Shown: positions 1 through 12,188 of the stretch, piece after piece
Numbering within the stretch: the stretch's first letter is position 1
How the letters are laid out: every line of letters begins with the position of its first letter
Assembly (NCBI GenBank): GCA_023614405.1
Contig: CM042685.1
Location: forward strand, 230,247,661 to 230,311,660
Direction: 5' to 3'
DNA length: 64,000 nucleotides
Origin: Avena insularis
Lineage: Eukaryota; Streptophyta; Magnoliopsida; Poales; Poaceae
Position numbers and translations under genes: made by a program
The notes under the pieces: generated by a model
The model's input: the letters and a program-made list of their open reading frames with translations, nothing else
Databases searched by the model: none
Told to the model about the DNA's origin: nothing

Positions 1-1515
1 GAAGTTTCAGATGAAACTTTATGCCAGTTCCTCCCAGCTTCAGATGGATCCCGAGGACATCTTCGAGCAGATCCGGTGGCTGTCACCACAATGAAGGCAT
101 TGCGGTGTGTTCTTGTTTCCTCCATGTATCTTGACGGACGACAGGTGGTCGCTGAGCCACGCCTTAGGGTCCTATGTGCCGTCAAACTTCGGAGTGTCCA
201 AAGGAAGCTTGAAGTTCCGCGGCATCTGCGTTCGTCGGATGGAGCTGCTGAAGCATCGAGCTCCGTAGAGTTCTCCTTCGTCGTCATCCTCCTCGGATTC
301 AGACGAGCATACGCGCTTGGCGCGTGCTTTGTCGATCTTGCGTTGCGTGAGCTCTCTTCGAGCGTCGTAGTCGCGGCTACAACGCCATGAGCTCTTGTGC
401 CGTCGAGGCAGGTCGTGTTCTTCCTTGTCGGATGAGGGTGTAGGACTGCGGTTGAACCTGACCGTAGCCTTCTTTTTCGGCTCCTCAGGGACTTCTCCGT
501 GGAGCGCAGCTCCCACGAGTCTGAGTCCGGCCAATGCAGAGTTGTGCATGGCCCTCTTCGGGTCCCCCACCGGAGGTGGATTGGATGCGAGGTATGTGGT
601 GGCTGCCATGATCGCAGCTTGCAGCGTCTTCGGGATGACGTTGGCGTTGGCATCCATCTTCATGAAGGATGTGTTGAGGGTTTGGGTCACCTCACGACGC
701 GCGGCGGGGTCCATGTTCTCTACGCGAGAACGGTGCTTGTTGTCATGGTCACTGCGGTTTAGAGCAATGGCGGAAGAGCGCAGCCACGACCGGACTCCGA
801 GGCCGCTTGCTTGCGCTTGTCAAGCACTTCTTGCATCTTCACCTGCTTCTTGTGCTCTTCGACGAGGAGCAGGTGGTATGCCATCAGTAGGTCTCGTGAG
901 GCACCCACATGCAGGATCTTGTTGCCTGCCACGGCTTCGCGTGCTTGAGCCCATCCTCCCTCGCTGAGGTGGATTATCCGATTGGGATCGGTGTCCTCCT
1001 TGTTGGGCGGGGGGACTAGTTTCTCCTGTTCTCGCCGTTTCTACCCTGCGGGTTGGGTGGCGGGTTGTGTTCCTGATCCACGTCATTCTGGATGACTGAG
1101 GCGCATTGGTAGCACTCGTAGATCGGATCGCTGCTACCGCAGCTTTCGGATCCGGAACCGTAGGTCCCTTCCTCCGATGGTGGATCACACATATCTGAGT
1201 TGCAGCTGCTGTTGTCATAGGACTCCTCTATCGATGGCGATGTGCGTAGCATGGGATACGGAGCCCATGAAGCGGGCCTGAACGATGGCAGGGGCACCCG
1301 CTCTGGGAGGTGGAGAGTGTCGGTCTGCCCCACCTGGAAGCAGAAGATCCCGAACAGGATCTCGAGCCCGTCGCCAACGGGCTCGAAGTCCTTCAGAGTG
1401 GCTGGCGAGTGGGCGGTGAAGTCGAAAGCGCCAAAGAGTAGATGGCTCTCCGTCGTCGAGGAGTTATAGATCACTTTGGTTGGGACCGTCACGATCGCAG
1501 AATCAGCGCCCCCAG
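1..1515 (-). pseudogene. gag-like polyprotein of element A, degenerate
   Basis: Reading begins almost directly after the primer site and goes leftward. Three blocks are readable: an N-terminal acidic segment (about 1016-1515), a basic helical segment around 770-1010 in another frame, and a block at 172-714. That last block ends in an RNFKLP..PKFDGT motif typical of the start of the gypsy Gag core. A TAG at 172-174 follows this motif; the same frame continues toward base 1 with a WLSDHL stretch as in related Gag proteins and a CLHC zinc-knuckle-like segment. The gene therefore has at least one nonsense codon and at least one frameshift (near 1016-1030). Gag would form the cytoplasmic virus-like particle; this copy cannot. 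Confidence 0.65.
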
Positions 1516-1517
1516 TT

Positions 1518-1533
1518 CCCACAGACGGCGCCA
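1518..1533 (-). other. Primer-binding site of element A
   Basis: The minus strand reads TGGCGCCGTCTGTGGG two bases inside the LTR end. This is the primer-site form shared by many grass gypsy elements. It marks the start of minus-strand DNA synthesis by a host tRNA. Confidence 0.75.
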
Positions 1534-1535
1534 AT

Positions 1536-2041
1536 TGACGAGGTTTAATCTCGTCAATGCCCATTGTTACGAGCTTGGGTTTTGGAGAAGATGGGGATGC
1601 TAGAGATCGCGGAACGGTTAGCAAACAAGCAACACGGGGACACGAGGTTTACCCAGGTTCAGGCCCCCGGAAGGAAAACCCTACTCCTGCTTGTCTGCTC
1701 TTGATTACGGCGGAACCGAAGGTTATAGGGGTGCGCAGATGTAATCTAGCGTGGAGGTGTGTATGCGGTGGTATGAAGTGCCCTCCTCGTCGTGCCCTCC
1801 TCGTCGTGCCCTCCTAGCCTTTATATAGAGATAGGCAGGTCCTGCACGATCGAAGCTTCAGGTTTTAGGGTTTGCCCCTTTGAATATTCTATCTATTCTA
1901 GTATTGCTCTCCAAGGATCCGAAGGCATCATGGGCCCGGGCCACCCGAAAGTCTTCATGGGCCGGCGCATATTCCCGTGGGCCTTCCTTGGGTTGGACCA
2001 AGTATGCTAAGGTCATGTACCCGTAGGGTATAACCATGTCA
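1536..2041 (-). repeat. 5' LTR of element A
   Basis: About 506 bp bounded by TG at 1536 and CA at 2040-2041 on the plus strand. On the minus strand a TATATAA box is visible (complement of 1821-1827). Just downstream of it is a 14-bp unit (CCCTCCTCGTCGTG on the plus strand) repeated twice and a bit at 1781-1816, in what should be the R region or leader. The primer site follows directly at the inner edge, which fixes this as a 5' LTR. Confidence 0.75.
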
Positions 2042-2786
2042 CTATTAGTGCTATTTGACTTTGTTGCAACTTGTTGTGCTTAATGCTTGTCACTAGGGCC
2101 CGAGTCATGATCTCAGATCTGAACTTATTATTGAATCATTATGATAGTATTGTTTGTGATCTTATCTGCAAGTTGTGTACACATATCATTGTCCGGATCC
2201 AAAGGCCCCGAAGTGACAGAAATTGGGACAACCGGAGGGGATGACTGTGGTGTGAGGATCACATGTGTTTATGGAGTGTTAATGCTTTGCTTCGGTGCTC
2301 TATTAAAAGGAGCACCTTAATTGCTAGTAGTTCCCTAGAGGCCCCGTTGCCTACAGGTTGAAGATGTAAGATGTTGTGCAAGTTCTCATTGCGAGCACGT
2401 ATGACTATATATGGAGCACATGCCTAGGATTGTTTAGTACTTGGGTGCTTATTCTTATTTATCTGCAATGACCTAGATCTTGAAGTTACATGTTTAGACT
2501 CGTCCATGCAACGTCCGTCCATCCATCCCTATGCCTACCGCGCTCATATCCTACCGTTTACTGTTACTGTTACTATTGCTCATGTTTTACTGTTGTTGTT
2601 GCTACTATCAAACTGTTGCTACTGATAAACTTCTGTGAGCAAGAACTATTTCCAGGTGCAGTTGAATTGACAACTCAATTGTTAAGGCTTGCAAGTATTC
2701 TTTGGCTCCCCTTATGTCGAATCAATAAATTGGGTAATACTACTCGCGAAGACTGTTGCGATCCCCTATACTTGTGGGTCATCAGT
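2042..2786 (+). repeat. LTR fragment B (same family as element H)
   Basis: Bases 2042-2655 match the reverse complement of 53660-54290 (shared landmarks: the GTGACAAGCATTAAG block and the polyadenylation-side CAGGTGCA stretch). The fragment continues to a TATACTTGTGGGTCATCA end at 2786, which I take as the 3' end of this LTR family. The left part of the LTR is missing because element A has inserted there. No primer site follows at 2787, so this is a 3' LTR or a solo LTR remnant. Confidence 0.65.
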
Positions 2787-2813
2787 CATCGCCACGGGCA
2801 GTGTCAATGCAAG

Positions 2814-2962
2814 CCTAATGAGGTGATAAACCAATGGAAATACCAAATATTGTCTAGTTTTAACCAACTTGAGAGCAAGATCACTAAGGCTACCACAAGT
2901 CAAGAAATCTAGGCTTCTTCTCATCACATTAACATATATGTTGAGTTTATCGCCTCATTAGG
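2814..2962. repeat. Short inverted-repeat (MITE-like) segment
   Basis: An 18-bp inverted repeat with one mismatch (2814-2831 and 2945-2962; arm CCTAATGAGGTGATAAAC) flanks about 113 bp. The size fits a small MITE or a stem-loop at an LTR edge. No target duplication was recognised, so the class is open. Confidence 0.35.
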
Positions 2963-2969
2963 ATTGGTT

Positions 2970-4105
2970 CAGCTTGCACGAACAGGCTGAATGAGAACCA
3001 CATGCGGTTGCCCCTAGGCATGTCAACCAACCTGTCCTGGAATCATCCTCATAACCACATTATTTGGACAAAGAGATACCAACCACTGCTCAAATCATCC
3101 TCATAACCACATTAGACAGCAATCAACATCAATTGAATTACCGCGCTATTAAGGGACATAATCCCGCAGGACGTATCTCATGGCATGTATAGTGTTTTGT
3201 GAGTTTCCTCGATTACCAAGTTGATACGTAAGGGGTACCAACATCTTTATAGTCACTGTAAGTGCTAACATCCCTCCGTCTACCAACAAGTAGTTCCCTA
3301 CATCAAGTTTCCATAAGAGGCAAATATTGGAGAGGTCGATTTCTCCCAACATCAAGATGTAGACAATCTAACACATGGTCACAGTGATGAATATCGTAAT
3401 AAACTTTATCTTATTTCAATCTCATGCTAGGGTTTCTCCATCTCCCCAAGAACTAATGATCTACTCAGACATGGAGGCAGACAACATCATATCAATGGTA
3501 ATGGAAACGATCATTGATGAATAGTACTTGTATAAATCCACAACTAGTGCAAGAATTACAACAAGATCTAGATGGGATGGATGGAGGTGATGGTGGTGAT
3601 GAAGATGCAGCGGTTGATGTAGATGGAGATCGATTCCTTGGCCTCCCAGATTTGCGTAGGGCGAAGATGGATCCCTAGGGAAAGTCCCCCCTCCAGATGC
3701 CTTCCAGAGGTTAGGTTTCATCGATTTTTGGTTGTTCTGTATGTGGTCTCCTCGAACCAGTTTCACGGGGTGAAACTATTTGAGGAGGAGGAGGCGCCAA
3801 CTATACGGCCAGAACTATACAGTGGCGGCCTGTATAGTTGGTCGTTAACTCCTCTGCCTCCTTTGCTCGCTTCGGGTTTTCTTCTAGTATTATTAATATT
3901 TCCCAAATAAGCGATTTACGTTGTTTTTGACTCCTTTTCGCTCCAGTACAACTGATCCAAGAATTATGTGCATTGAATCCATCATATGATATGATCCTGG
4001 TGAAAATAAACATAAAAAGTGCGTGTGAACGTCGTAAAATACCAAAATCCTACATCTACAATGCAAAATAATAATCTAAAACATGATGCAAATATGCACT
4101 CATCA
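2970..4105 (-). repeat. 3' LTR of element C (left limit uncertain)
   Basis: The LTR start on the minus strand (TGATGAGTGCATATTTGC) ends at 4105. It is preceded by a purine-rich AAGCTTGGAGAAG tract just outside, on the interior side. The outer (left) end is not clear; it lies between the end of fragment B (2786) and about 3000. The sequence includes one of the AACTATAC hairpin clusters (3798-3841) and a 22-bp direct repeat at 3041-3062 and 3093-3114. No coding sequence is seen. Confidence 0.5.
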
Positions 4106-6479
4106 ACTTCTCCAAGCTTAGACTCTTGCTCGTCTAGAGCAAGTTTAGCTTAATGGATGTGATCCTCATATTCATGAAGCTGAGTTGATAAAATAAATGA
4201 GGCAATTGCAGCATGTGTTGATCATAAAGGATATATATAAATAAGTTCATGAATAGTACCTTACTCGAACCATCCTAATAATATTAGAAGGCTTCCACAC
4301 CTTAGCAATTAACAGTTCATAAAAGATTATTCTCAACATAATATAAAAGTATTCGATTCAACCGAATGAGTTAGTGAGGTAGTCTCAAGTGTTTTAGGAT
4401 TTAACATATTCACTTAGGATTCAAAATCTCAAACGTCTCTTTGCATTACTACAATATGGTGGTATATGCCTACTTTCTCTTTGCACATTCGCTCTTTTTC
4501 TTCATCTTTATTTTTCTTCTTTTCTATATATATTTGTGCTCACACTTTTGTTTAAGTGTTGTGCAAAGGAGCTAGCCATATAATCCACTTCATGTAGGAA
4601 TTTCAAAGTTTAACGATCTCAATTACCAAATTCCAAATATATATGAAGCATCTTTATAACTTGAGTATTCTACCTCAAACTTGTTCTCACTCTATTTGAT
4701 AGCACTTATAATTTCTCCTTTGTTTAAGGTTTTTCTTTTTCATCTTAATTAATTAGATCATCTCTCCTTTTTGTAAATCAAACCATTGACCTACAATATA
4801 TTATTCAAATTATCTTTTAAATGTTCCATTAATACCAATGGTGTGGAAGACTCCTATTGCTATCATCAAGTGCAAGCAAAATCATACTCAAGTCATTCAT
4901 AAATCCAATAGGACAAACTCAAACTCAATAATGCTCCATATATTATAATAAACTCAGAATTTTATAAGAGGGATCAACTATTCCTGAAGGGAATCTAATT
5001 ATGCAAAATTTATTTATGAGCTCGAACTAATGCAAAACTAGAATAGAAATAAAACTTATAAGATAGATTACAAGGTCTTAAAGATCTCCCCAAGCTTGGA
5101 ATCAAGCCAGGCGGGATAAAATAATCCCTTGCGATTATTTTATACCATGCTTTTTGAAGGTCACTTTGGCGCCATGGCACATGGTATCTTCTCCTCATGG
5201 GCTAGCCTGAGGCGGAGGGATTGATTGATGGCCTCCAGCTCTTTAATGCGCAGATTGTAGAGAAGATTATTCTTCTCCATCACTTTCACTTGATCCTTAA
5301 TGATCTCATTGTTACTCTAGAGGGTGTGTATCGCCTTGAGACTCATAGTGAAACCTGCTTCAGTGGTTTTCTTGACATCTTAATCGACTTTATCAAGATA
5401 AACACGTAGTCACCAAAGATGCCTAGGCGTTACCGGTACCGCCTTGTTTATTTCTTCGATCTTCAACTCGAGGTCCCTCAACTCCCTCTTCCGGCGTTCT
5501 TTGTCCCCGTCAAAGAACTCGAAAGAGGTAGTCTTGATCTCCTTGCCTTACTCGATGTTGCTTCCGATCTCCATAGGAACTCCTCTCCTTGGCCTCTTGG
5601 ATCTTGATGGCGCTATGTTGTGTGTTCCCTTGTATGAACAAGAGGTAGATTTGTTCCTGATGATTTGTGATTAGAGAGAGGCACAATAGGGCAGTATATA
5701 AGAGGGGTCAGAGGTCGGTAAAACTCGCGAGAAACACCAAATTTTCGTCCAAGAAAACAATCCAAAATGACTAGTAAAAGAAATCGTGGATTGGGAGGCG
5801 TCCTGTGCCGTAACGGCCAACTATACTATCGCGGACCGTATAGTTGCGGCCATATAGTTGGTTCCGGGCAGAAACCTCCAAATATTTTAGCCTAGGTCAG
5901 TTAGACTACCGACTAAGAACCAACAAAGCATTTTTTTTCAATGAATAAAAATGAAAAACAGGTCGAGAATACAGAACGTTTAACGACCAACTATACGGCG
6001 GGAGATTTTTCTCCGGCCGTATAGTTGCGCCTGTATAGTTACAGCACCCAAAATATTATTTTGCAAGGGGAATACAATATGTTTAACGACCAACTATACA
6101 ACGGGAGGTTTTTCTCCGGCCGTATAGTTTCGGCTGTATAGTTGTAGAAACCCCTAAAAAACTTCAGAAAAATAAGAGGAATTCAAAGGCAAAAAATTTA
6201 ATAGTAGAAATTGTGAAATAAAACACTTATTAGAGTTAGAAAACTTACCTTCTACTTACCGTTTACTTAGTCGGGAGTGGCAAACTCCTCCAACAAGGAC
6301 TTCCTCTTCTTTGGAGGATTTGACCTTAGCTCATATAGTAATTCTTGAAAACAAAAATCACCGAGACTAAAGCTCCTCTTAATAAGATCGATGTCTTGTT
6401 GGGTAAATATAGATGATGCATCTACTACCTTTGCTTCCTGTCTCTGCATAATCCGCAACTCAAATTCTTGAAGTAAAAG
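4106..6479 (-). other. Non-coding interior of element C with repeated AACTATAC hairpins
   Basis: This AT-rich stretch lies between the polypurine tract (4106-4122, minus) and the broken pol region. A short minus-strand frame at 6267-6458 ends in a lysine/arginine-rich motif (NPPKKRKS), and another at 5010-5198 contains ARDYF..PGL. Both look like residues of retroelement reading frames and not host genes. Three clusters of the AACTATAC/GTATAGTT repeat lie at 5818-5860, 5988-6040 and 6091-6144. Nothing else could be supported. Confidence 0.5.
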
Positions 6480-7888
6480 GATCCAAGGGGATCAGTCTTG
6501 GCTTATGAAACTTCCTCTCGAGGATTTCTTTTAAACCAGTACGATCCATATGAACTCTTACTTTTGCATCAACAATATAAGAATGAAACTTATCGCAAGA
6601 GAAAAATATAGCAAAGAGTTCTCTTTATTCCTTAGGATAATTCTTTTGAGCACTATTGAGAGTTCTACTAGCATGATGTATAATATTAAATCTGCGACCT
6701 ATGTGTTGTTCCAGAGTTACTCCTACAACATCATCATTAGCTTCACATATTAAATCAACAGTCATATCCCATATAGGTGGTTTAATGACGGGAGCACGAG
6801 ATAAAGAATATTTAAGTTTATCAAAGGCAATAAGGCATTTATATTCAAAATTAAATCTTACTCCCTTTTGCAACAGATTAGTCAAAGGTTTAGAAATTCC
6901 AGAAAAATTCCTAATGAACCTTCTATAAAATCCTACATGACCAAGAAAACTTCTTATACATTTTATGTCCCTTGGTTGTGGTATTATTTCTATTGCTTCA
7001 ACTTTAGCCCTATCTACTTCAATACCCTTACCTGATACTTTATGTCCAAGGACTATGTGTTCTTTAACCATAAAATGGCACTTATCCCAATTCAAGACAA
7101 GATTAGTTGCTTCACAATGCTACAAGATTCTATTGAGATTATCCAAGCAACTAATAAACGAAGTTCCATAGATAGAAAATCATCCATAAATACTTCCATT
7201 ATCAGTTCTATAAAATCTGCAAATATAGCAGTCATGCATCTTTGAAAAGTAGCTGGAGCATTACATAAACCAAAAGGCATATGTCGGTAAGCATGTAAAC
7301 CATAAGGACTAATGAAAGTTGTTTTAAGTTGGTCTTCAGGATGAACATCTATTTGGGAAAAACCAGAGTATCCGTCCAAGTAGCAAAAATGAGTGTGGTT
7401 TGCTAACCTCTCTAAAGTTTGATCTATGAATGGTAAAGGAGAGTGATTTTTCTTCCTAGTCTCCTTATTTAATTTCCTGAAATCTATGCACATCCTATGT
7501 CTAACAATAGTTCTAGTAGGTATCAATTCATTTTTTCATTAGGAACAACAGTAAAGCCGCCTTTCTTATGAACACAATGAACAGGACTTAGCCATTCACT
7601 TTATTTTACAGGATAAATTATACCTGCATTAAGTAGGCATACTATTTATTTTCTTACCACTTCCTTCATTTCAGGTTTTAGTCTTCTATTAAATTCTACA
7701 ACTGGTTTAGCACCTTCCTCCATGAATATTCGATGAGAGGCTATCATGGTACTAATACCCTTCAAGTCGTCCATTGAGTACCCAAAGGCCTTGCGGTGCT
7801 CCTTTAGTACCTTCATGAGTTCGTCTTCTTCTTCCCTTGCAAGTTTAGCACTAATAATAACAGGGAATTTATTAGTATCATCTAACAA
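6480..7888 (-). pseudogene. Reverse transcriptase and partial RNase H of element C
   Basis: RT copies the element RNA into DNA in the cytoplasmic particle. Visible in order on the minus strand: an N-terminal connector (7646-7888), then the RT core (7092-7526) with RMCIDFRKLN, the Q/FQRCM block and the catalytic FMDDF motif near 7175. After a frameshift just past FMDDF come the thumb and connection (6625-7095; GHKVSGKGIEVDRAKV, FLGHVGFYRRFI) and the start of RNase H. A stop codon at 6625-6627 interrupts RNase H; the same frame reads on to about 6480 with a recognisable FACDKF-like segment, then is lost. Stops also occur between 7526 and 7646. The gene is dead. Confidence 0.85.
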
Positions 7889-8188
7889 CCTATACTTAAG
7901 ATTATCTGGTAGAGTTTTTAATTCTAGGGGTGGTAATTATTCATCCCCTCTCTTTTCTGGTTCTTCAAAAGCTTCATCGGTTGGAGGTTCTTCAATAGGA
8001 AATGAATCAAATTCACTTTCTAGTTCTTCTAAAGTTCTATCCTCCATAATTATTTCTTCACAATTTGGATCTTCATTTATTTCTTCATCTTGATTATTTA
8101 AGAAAAGAGCTGGCATTTCTTCAATAGTTTTCTCCTCCTCTTCTTCTTTTTTGAATAGAGGTTTGTCTTTAAATTTGGAAAAGTGGAA

Positions 8189-8764
8189 TTATTTTTCCGC
8201 TTTCCCAAGCTTAAGGGATACGATCTCCTTTTTGAAATCAATTGTGGCACCTATATCACTCAAAAAGTTTCTTCCAAATATAATTGGGCAAAGAGTGTCA
8301 ATTGGCATATCAACAACTACAAAATCAATAAGGAAATTTTTATTGTTAATTGTGATAACTGCAACTTCAACTCCTCCCATTGGAATTCTATGATTTTTAT
8401 TGGCTAACATGATTGTCATATTAGTATTTTCTATTATGGCCGGTGCTATCTCTTCTTTTATTTCTTGATAAAAATCATAAGATATAACATTAATTTTGGT
8501 GCCAAGATCACATAAGCCGTAATGCGAGGTTTCTTTAAATATGCTGGGAAGAATAGGCTTACCCACATCTTTTACCTTAATTTTACCTTCAACCAATATA
8601 GAAGTCTCTTCATCAAGTTCAACTATGTTACAATGTGCATACATAGCCATGATTGCTTCCTTGGTTACCTCTGCATCTTTGGTTTCATCTAGATGTTCTT
8701 CAATTATTGGCACACTTTCCTCTTCTTTCTCCTCCTGAACTGCTTTGACATGTTCATATTCCAA
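8189..8764 (-). pseudogene. Retropepsin (aspartic protease) region of element C
   Basis: This minus-strand frame of 191 codons carries the protease signature: CDLGTKINVI, in the position of the D-S/T-G active site (here D-L-G as in many Athila-type elements), and the downstream ILGR-like block FGRNFLSDIGATIDF. It lies between gag (right) and RT (left), as in other gypsy polyproteins, and would cleave Gag-Pol. The acidic N-terminal part (EEKEEESV...) is a linker. The frame is open but separated from gag and RT by stops, so it is part of a broken polyprotein. Confidence 0.75.
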
Positions 8765-8773
8765 AATATGCTT

Positions 8774-9113
8774 TTATGCAGTGTTAGGGAAAGGTATCTC
8801 ATACATTGGATCTAGGGAGGCCAATGTTGTTTTAACTTCTCTTTTCTTCTCAGGTTTAGGTGGTGGATCAAACTTAACAGAACCCTCTTTTGGAGCTTCG
8901 ATGTGTTCTATAAAAGCTTTAACAACTTGCAACACAAGATCTGAATCTAAATAAAGCTCTTTAGATAATTCATTAACATGGCCCTTTTTATTATAGTCAT
9001 GAATACATTCATGATCTATTTTTGTGCCTCCTTCACTTCCTAGACCAAAATTCCATGAAACTCTATGATCGCGAATTCTATTAAGCAAAGCCCAAGCTTT
9101 AGTTATAGGTAAA
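8774..9113 (-). pseudogene. C-terminal gag fragment of element C
   Basis: The minus-strand frame enters from the LTR D junction and reads ITKAWALLNRIRDHRVSW, then SELSKELYLDSDLVLQVVKA-like helices, ending at a TAA at 8774. This resembles the linker after the Gag core in Athila-like elements. The codons right of 9113 in the same open frame are LTR D sequence and are not part of the gene. The N-terminal gag is absent from the window. Confidence 0.6.
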
Positions 9114-10672
9114 TGATGGCGCCCAGTACTGTCGTGGGACGCTTCGTTGGAAACCCCGAGAGCAAGGTGTGATGAGCACAACAGCAAGTCTTCCCTCAAT
9201 ATGAAACTGAGGTTATCGAACCAGTAGGAGGAAGGAAACGTCTCAAAGGTGTTGCAAGCAACGTGGAAACCTGCACAACACAAACTCAAGACTTTGCACC
9301 AACGAATCAGTGAGGTTGTCAAGCTCACCAGTTTGTTGTGACAAAGGATTAAACATATGGTGTGGAAGGTGATGAATGATTTGCAGCAAGTAAAAAGTGG
9401 AAGATGTATCAATGGTAAAGATTGGACTAGGGTCCATAGTTCACTAGAGGTGCTCTCCTTAGATAAACAACATGGCATAAAGGGTAAACAAATTACAGTA
9501 GGGCAATTGACAGGAACTGAGCAAAGCATAACAATGCAATACCGGACACAAAGATCCTATGAGATTCGATTGGGCAATACAACAATATACATAGACGTCC
9601 ATCCAACTGCAACTATGACTAGAAATCCACCTTCAGGTTATCATCCGAACCCCCTCCAGTATTAAATTGCAAGCAACAGACAACTGCTTTAAGCAAAGTG
9701 TGTAAGGTAAACAATCCACTTGTTCCATGAACAAGAGACCGTTGTTTTCTCCCTAGTGGCAATAGCACATCTACAACCGAAGAGATTTCTGTCACTTCAC
9801 TTGGTAACTAGAGGCATGAACCCACTATCGAGCATAAATACCCCCTCTTGGAGTCACTAGCAACTACTTGGCCAAGATAGCTACTAACAACGGAGAGCAT
9901 GCAAGATCACAAAACAACACAGACATGATAGAATCAAATAGACAAAGCCATTAATCAATCTGACATAGTAATCTCAATATCCATCGGATCCCCGCAAACA
10001 CAACATGCATGATTACAAATAGATTCGGTGTTGATTATGAACGGAGCTCACAAGATCTATACATGAAAGCACAAGGAGGAGATACAACCATCTAGCTACT
10101 ACATGGACCCGTAGTCCAAGGTGGAACTACTCACGCTTCATACCGGAGGCTGGCATGATGAAGAAGGCCTCTGGGATGATCTCCCCTCCGGCAGGGTGCG
10201 GGAAGAACTTCGGATCCCCCTATCTAGGGACGATGGTGGCGGCGACTACATATGGTTTCGTGGAGTTTTGATCGTGTGCCTAGGGTTTCTGCCTCGAGGG
10301 CTTCTTATAGGCAAAGGGGAGAGCTAGGAGGGCTACCAGGGGGCCACACCCTACCCAGGCGTGGGATGGGCCCACTCACGCCTAGGGGGATCTGGACGCC
10401 CTGTGGCGCCCCTCCGTCTCGTCTTCTGACTTCGTGTCGCCCACGATAAAATATTGACTTTGGCTTTTGTACCGTCCAATTCCGAGAATATTGAGTTTCT
10501 GCCTTTTTGGAACAAAAACAGAAGAAAACATGCAACTGGCACTGTGGAAACTTGTTAATAGGTTAGTTCCAGAAAACATATAAAAACACCTCAAAGTGTA
10601 AACAAAGTAAAGCAAAGTAGATACTAAACAAGCATCGAACATCAAAAGTTATAAATACGTTTCCGACGTACA
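9114..10672 (-). repeat. 3' LTR of D
   Basis: About 1,559 bp from TG at 9114 to CA at 10671-10672; on the minus strand it starts with the TGATACGT-type end (one T lost, reading TG-TACGTCGG). A CTATAAGAAG box (complement near 10300-10312) sits where the plus-strand copy G has CTATATAAAC, so this is the likely promoter. Purine-rich AAGCTTGGGGATGCT lies immediately inside (10673-10688). Confidence 0.75.
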
Positions 10673-12188
10673 AGCATCCCCAAGCTTAACTCCTGCTCGT
10701 CCTCGAGTAGGTAAGTGATAAAAAGAATAATTTTTGAGGTGACATGCACCATCAAAACCAAGATCAAACCATTTGCAAGCATTGAAAGCTGGGATCAAAG
10801 AACTCTAAACATGTGCATGAAAGATGGAGTTCTAACAATAGGACAAAGTAACTATGCATGCAACATGAAAGGCTACAAACAAAGATCATGAATAACATGA
10901 ATTGAAAAACGTTTGTTTGTTTCACATATAGAAAACATGGCATAAGACACCTTCAAAGTTCACAAGGGTGACTAGAAACAAGTAGCACAAGAACAAGTAA
11001 TATCACAATATGCATCAATCAATAAGTTATGGGACACTGCACACAGAATGAAGAATGACAACTATGCTCTCTTAATGGTGCCTAAAGGTAGAAGGTGAAG
11101 ACTCAAATAATGGTGGAAGAAAGGCCCTTCACAAAGGGAAGCATGGATTTCAAGTCTCAAAAAGATCTTCCAAAAATTATGGTACTTGTTAGCTTTCAGC
11201 CCTCATTGCCCCTATCATAAGCACCTTGAAGTGACTAAGGTTAAAGTGAACAAACTATGGAGTATATGCTTGACAAAGTATAAGTTGGCAATCTCAAGTC
11301 CCTTGAATACGGGGCCACACCTCATGCTACTCAACTCCAGTCACCTGTAAGTTCTTGTCATAGTAAGTACATGCGTATCATAGAGAACCGCCAACGGGGT
11401 ACCCCTTGCACATGGTACATGAGCTATCCCATAACCAAAATGACAAGGCAAGCGGACAATGAGCATCTCAGCAATCTTTTTATTTACTATGTGCATGGCT
11501 TTTTATTGAGGATGCTTCACAGAATGCTCATTATGGTGATGCTACAAGTTTCCACCATGATTAGGCATGGCTTAGGCTAGCGGCCCAGGCGTTTCTCTAA
11601 CACAAAATACATAACTCCATGGACTTACAAGCTCCCTATTTATTTCACACCGGTGACATCCATAGACAAAATAACATGATATCAACTATGTACAAAGTAC
11701 AAGTGCAATGTTGAAAACGTTCCCCATGACAGCATGGTTTTTCTAATTCCAACGTATAAGTGCAAGCATATACAACATAGACGACACAATGGTTCAATCT
11801 TATTAGGGGCAAATAATATAAAGTGTGCCATCAAGTTCGCGAGGGCTTTAATCACTAAGTTTTCACATAACAAAATACTTTTTAATTGGAAGATAGCTGA
11901 AAACAAGAATATACTTGGAATGGTGTAACACACCATGCATAGGAGTTTATAGTGGACATTTTGGAATAACTTGGTTTCTTGGGAGTTGTAAGCATGAGTA
12001 GAGCTTACTCATACAAGTGAAGGCTAGCAAAAGACTGGGAGCAACGAACTAAGAGAGCAATAATGGCCATAATCATGCAGAGCAACAAAACATTACTAAT
12101 CAAAGCATAGAGTGGTACTACAAGTCAAGGACTAAATGATCATAGAGGCTATGGTGACTTGTTCATAGTCATAACATGGTGTGAGCAT
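10673..12188 (-). other. Interior of D, non-coding
   Basis: Repeat-derived sequence equivalent to the 3' untranslated interior of E (13720-15260) and, inverted, of G (about 51800-53393). No coding frame of meaningful length is present. The many short frames are chance. Confidence 0.65.

Larger units (their letters stand above)
1..2041 (-). mobile_element. Ty3/gypsy LTR retrotransposon A, 5' part (LTR, primer site, gag)
   Basis: Minus-strand retroelement running off the left edge of the window. From right to left one sees an LTR (1536-2041), a tRNA primer-binding site and a gag-like coding region, the order expected for the 5' end of a gypsy element. It sits inside an LTR fragment of another family: the sequence just right of 2041 aligns, inverted, with 53660-54290. 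The 5 bp after the LTR (CTATT) would be one target-site copy; the other lies outside the window. The element looks old, since gag has stop codons and frame changes. Confidence 0.8.
2787..9113 (-). mobile_element. Athila-like Ty3/gypsy retrotransposon C, decayed
   Basis: Minus-strand element containing, right to left, the end of gag, an aspartic protease, reverse transcriptase, part of RNase H, a long non-coding interior, a polypurine tract and a 3' LTR. No integrase is visible: the RNase H frame stops being recognisable near 6480 and is followed by an unrelated short frame, which suggests an internal deletion. The right side is cut by LTR D at 9114, inside gag. The 5' LTR and the rest of gag are not found in the window. 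Confidence 0.8.
9114..12188 (-). mobile_element. Retrotransposon D, 3' half (LTR plus interior)
   Basis: A 3' LTR (9114-10672) is followed to the right by a polypurine tract and about 1.5 kb of interior. It belongs to the same family as E, F and G: the interior aligns closely with 13720-15260. The interior breaks off at 12188, where the 3' LTR of E begins. The equivalent E sequence continues normally past this point (15262), so D is truncated or interrupted there. D has inserted into gag of element C; the left flank is GTAAA, and no matching right flank was found. Confidence 0.7.

Noticed and set aside
76..967. Plus-strand frames of 104-190 codons
   Set aside because: They are antisense shadows of the minus-strand gag of element A, which carries the recognisable motif.
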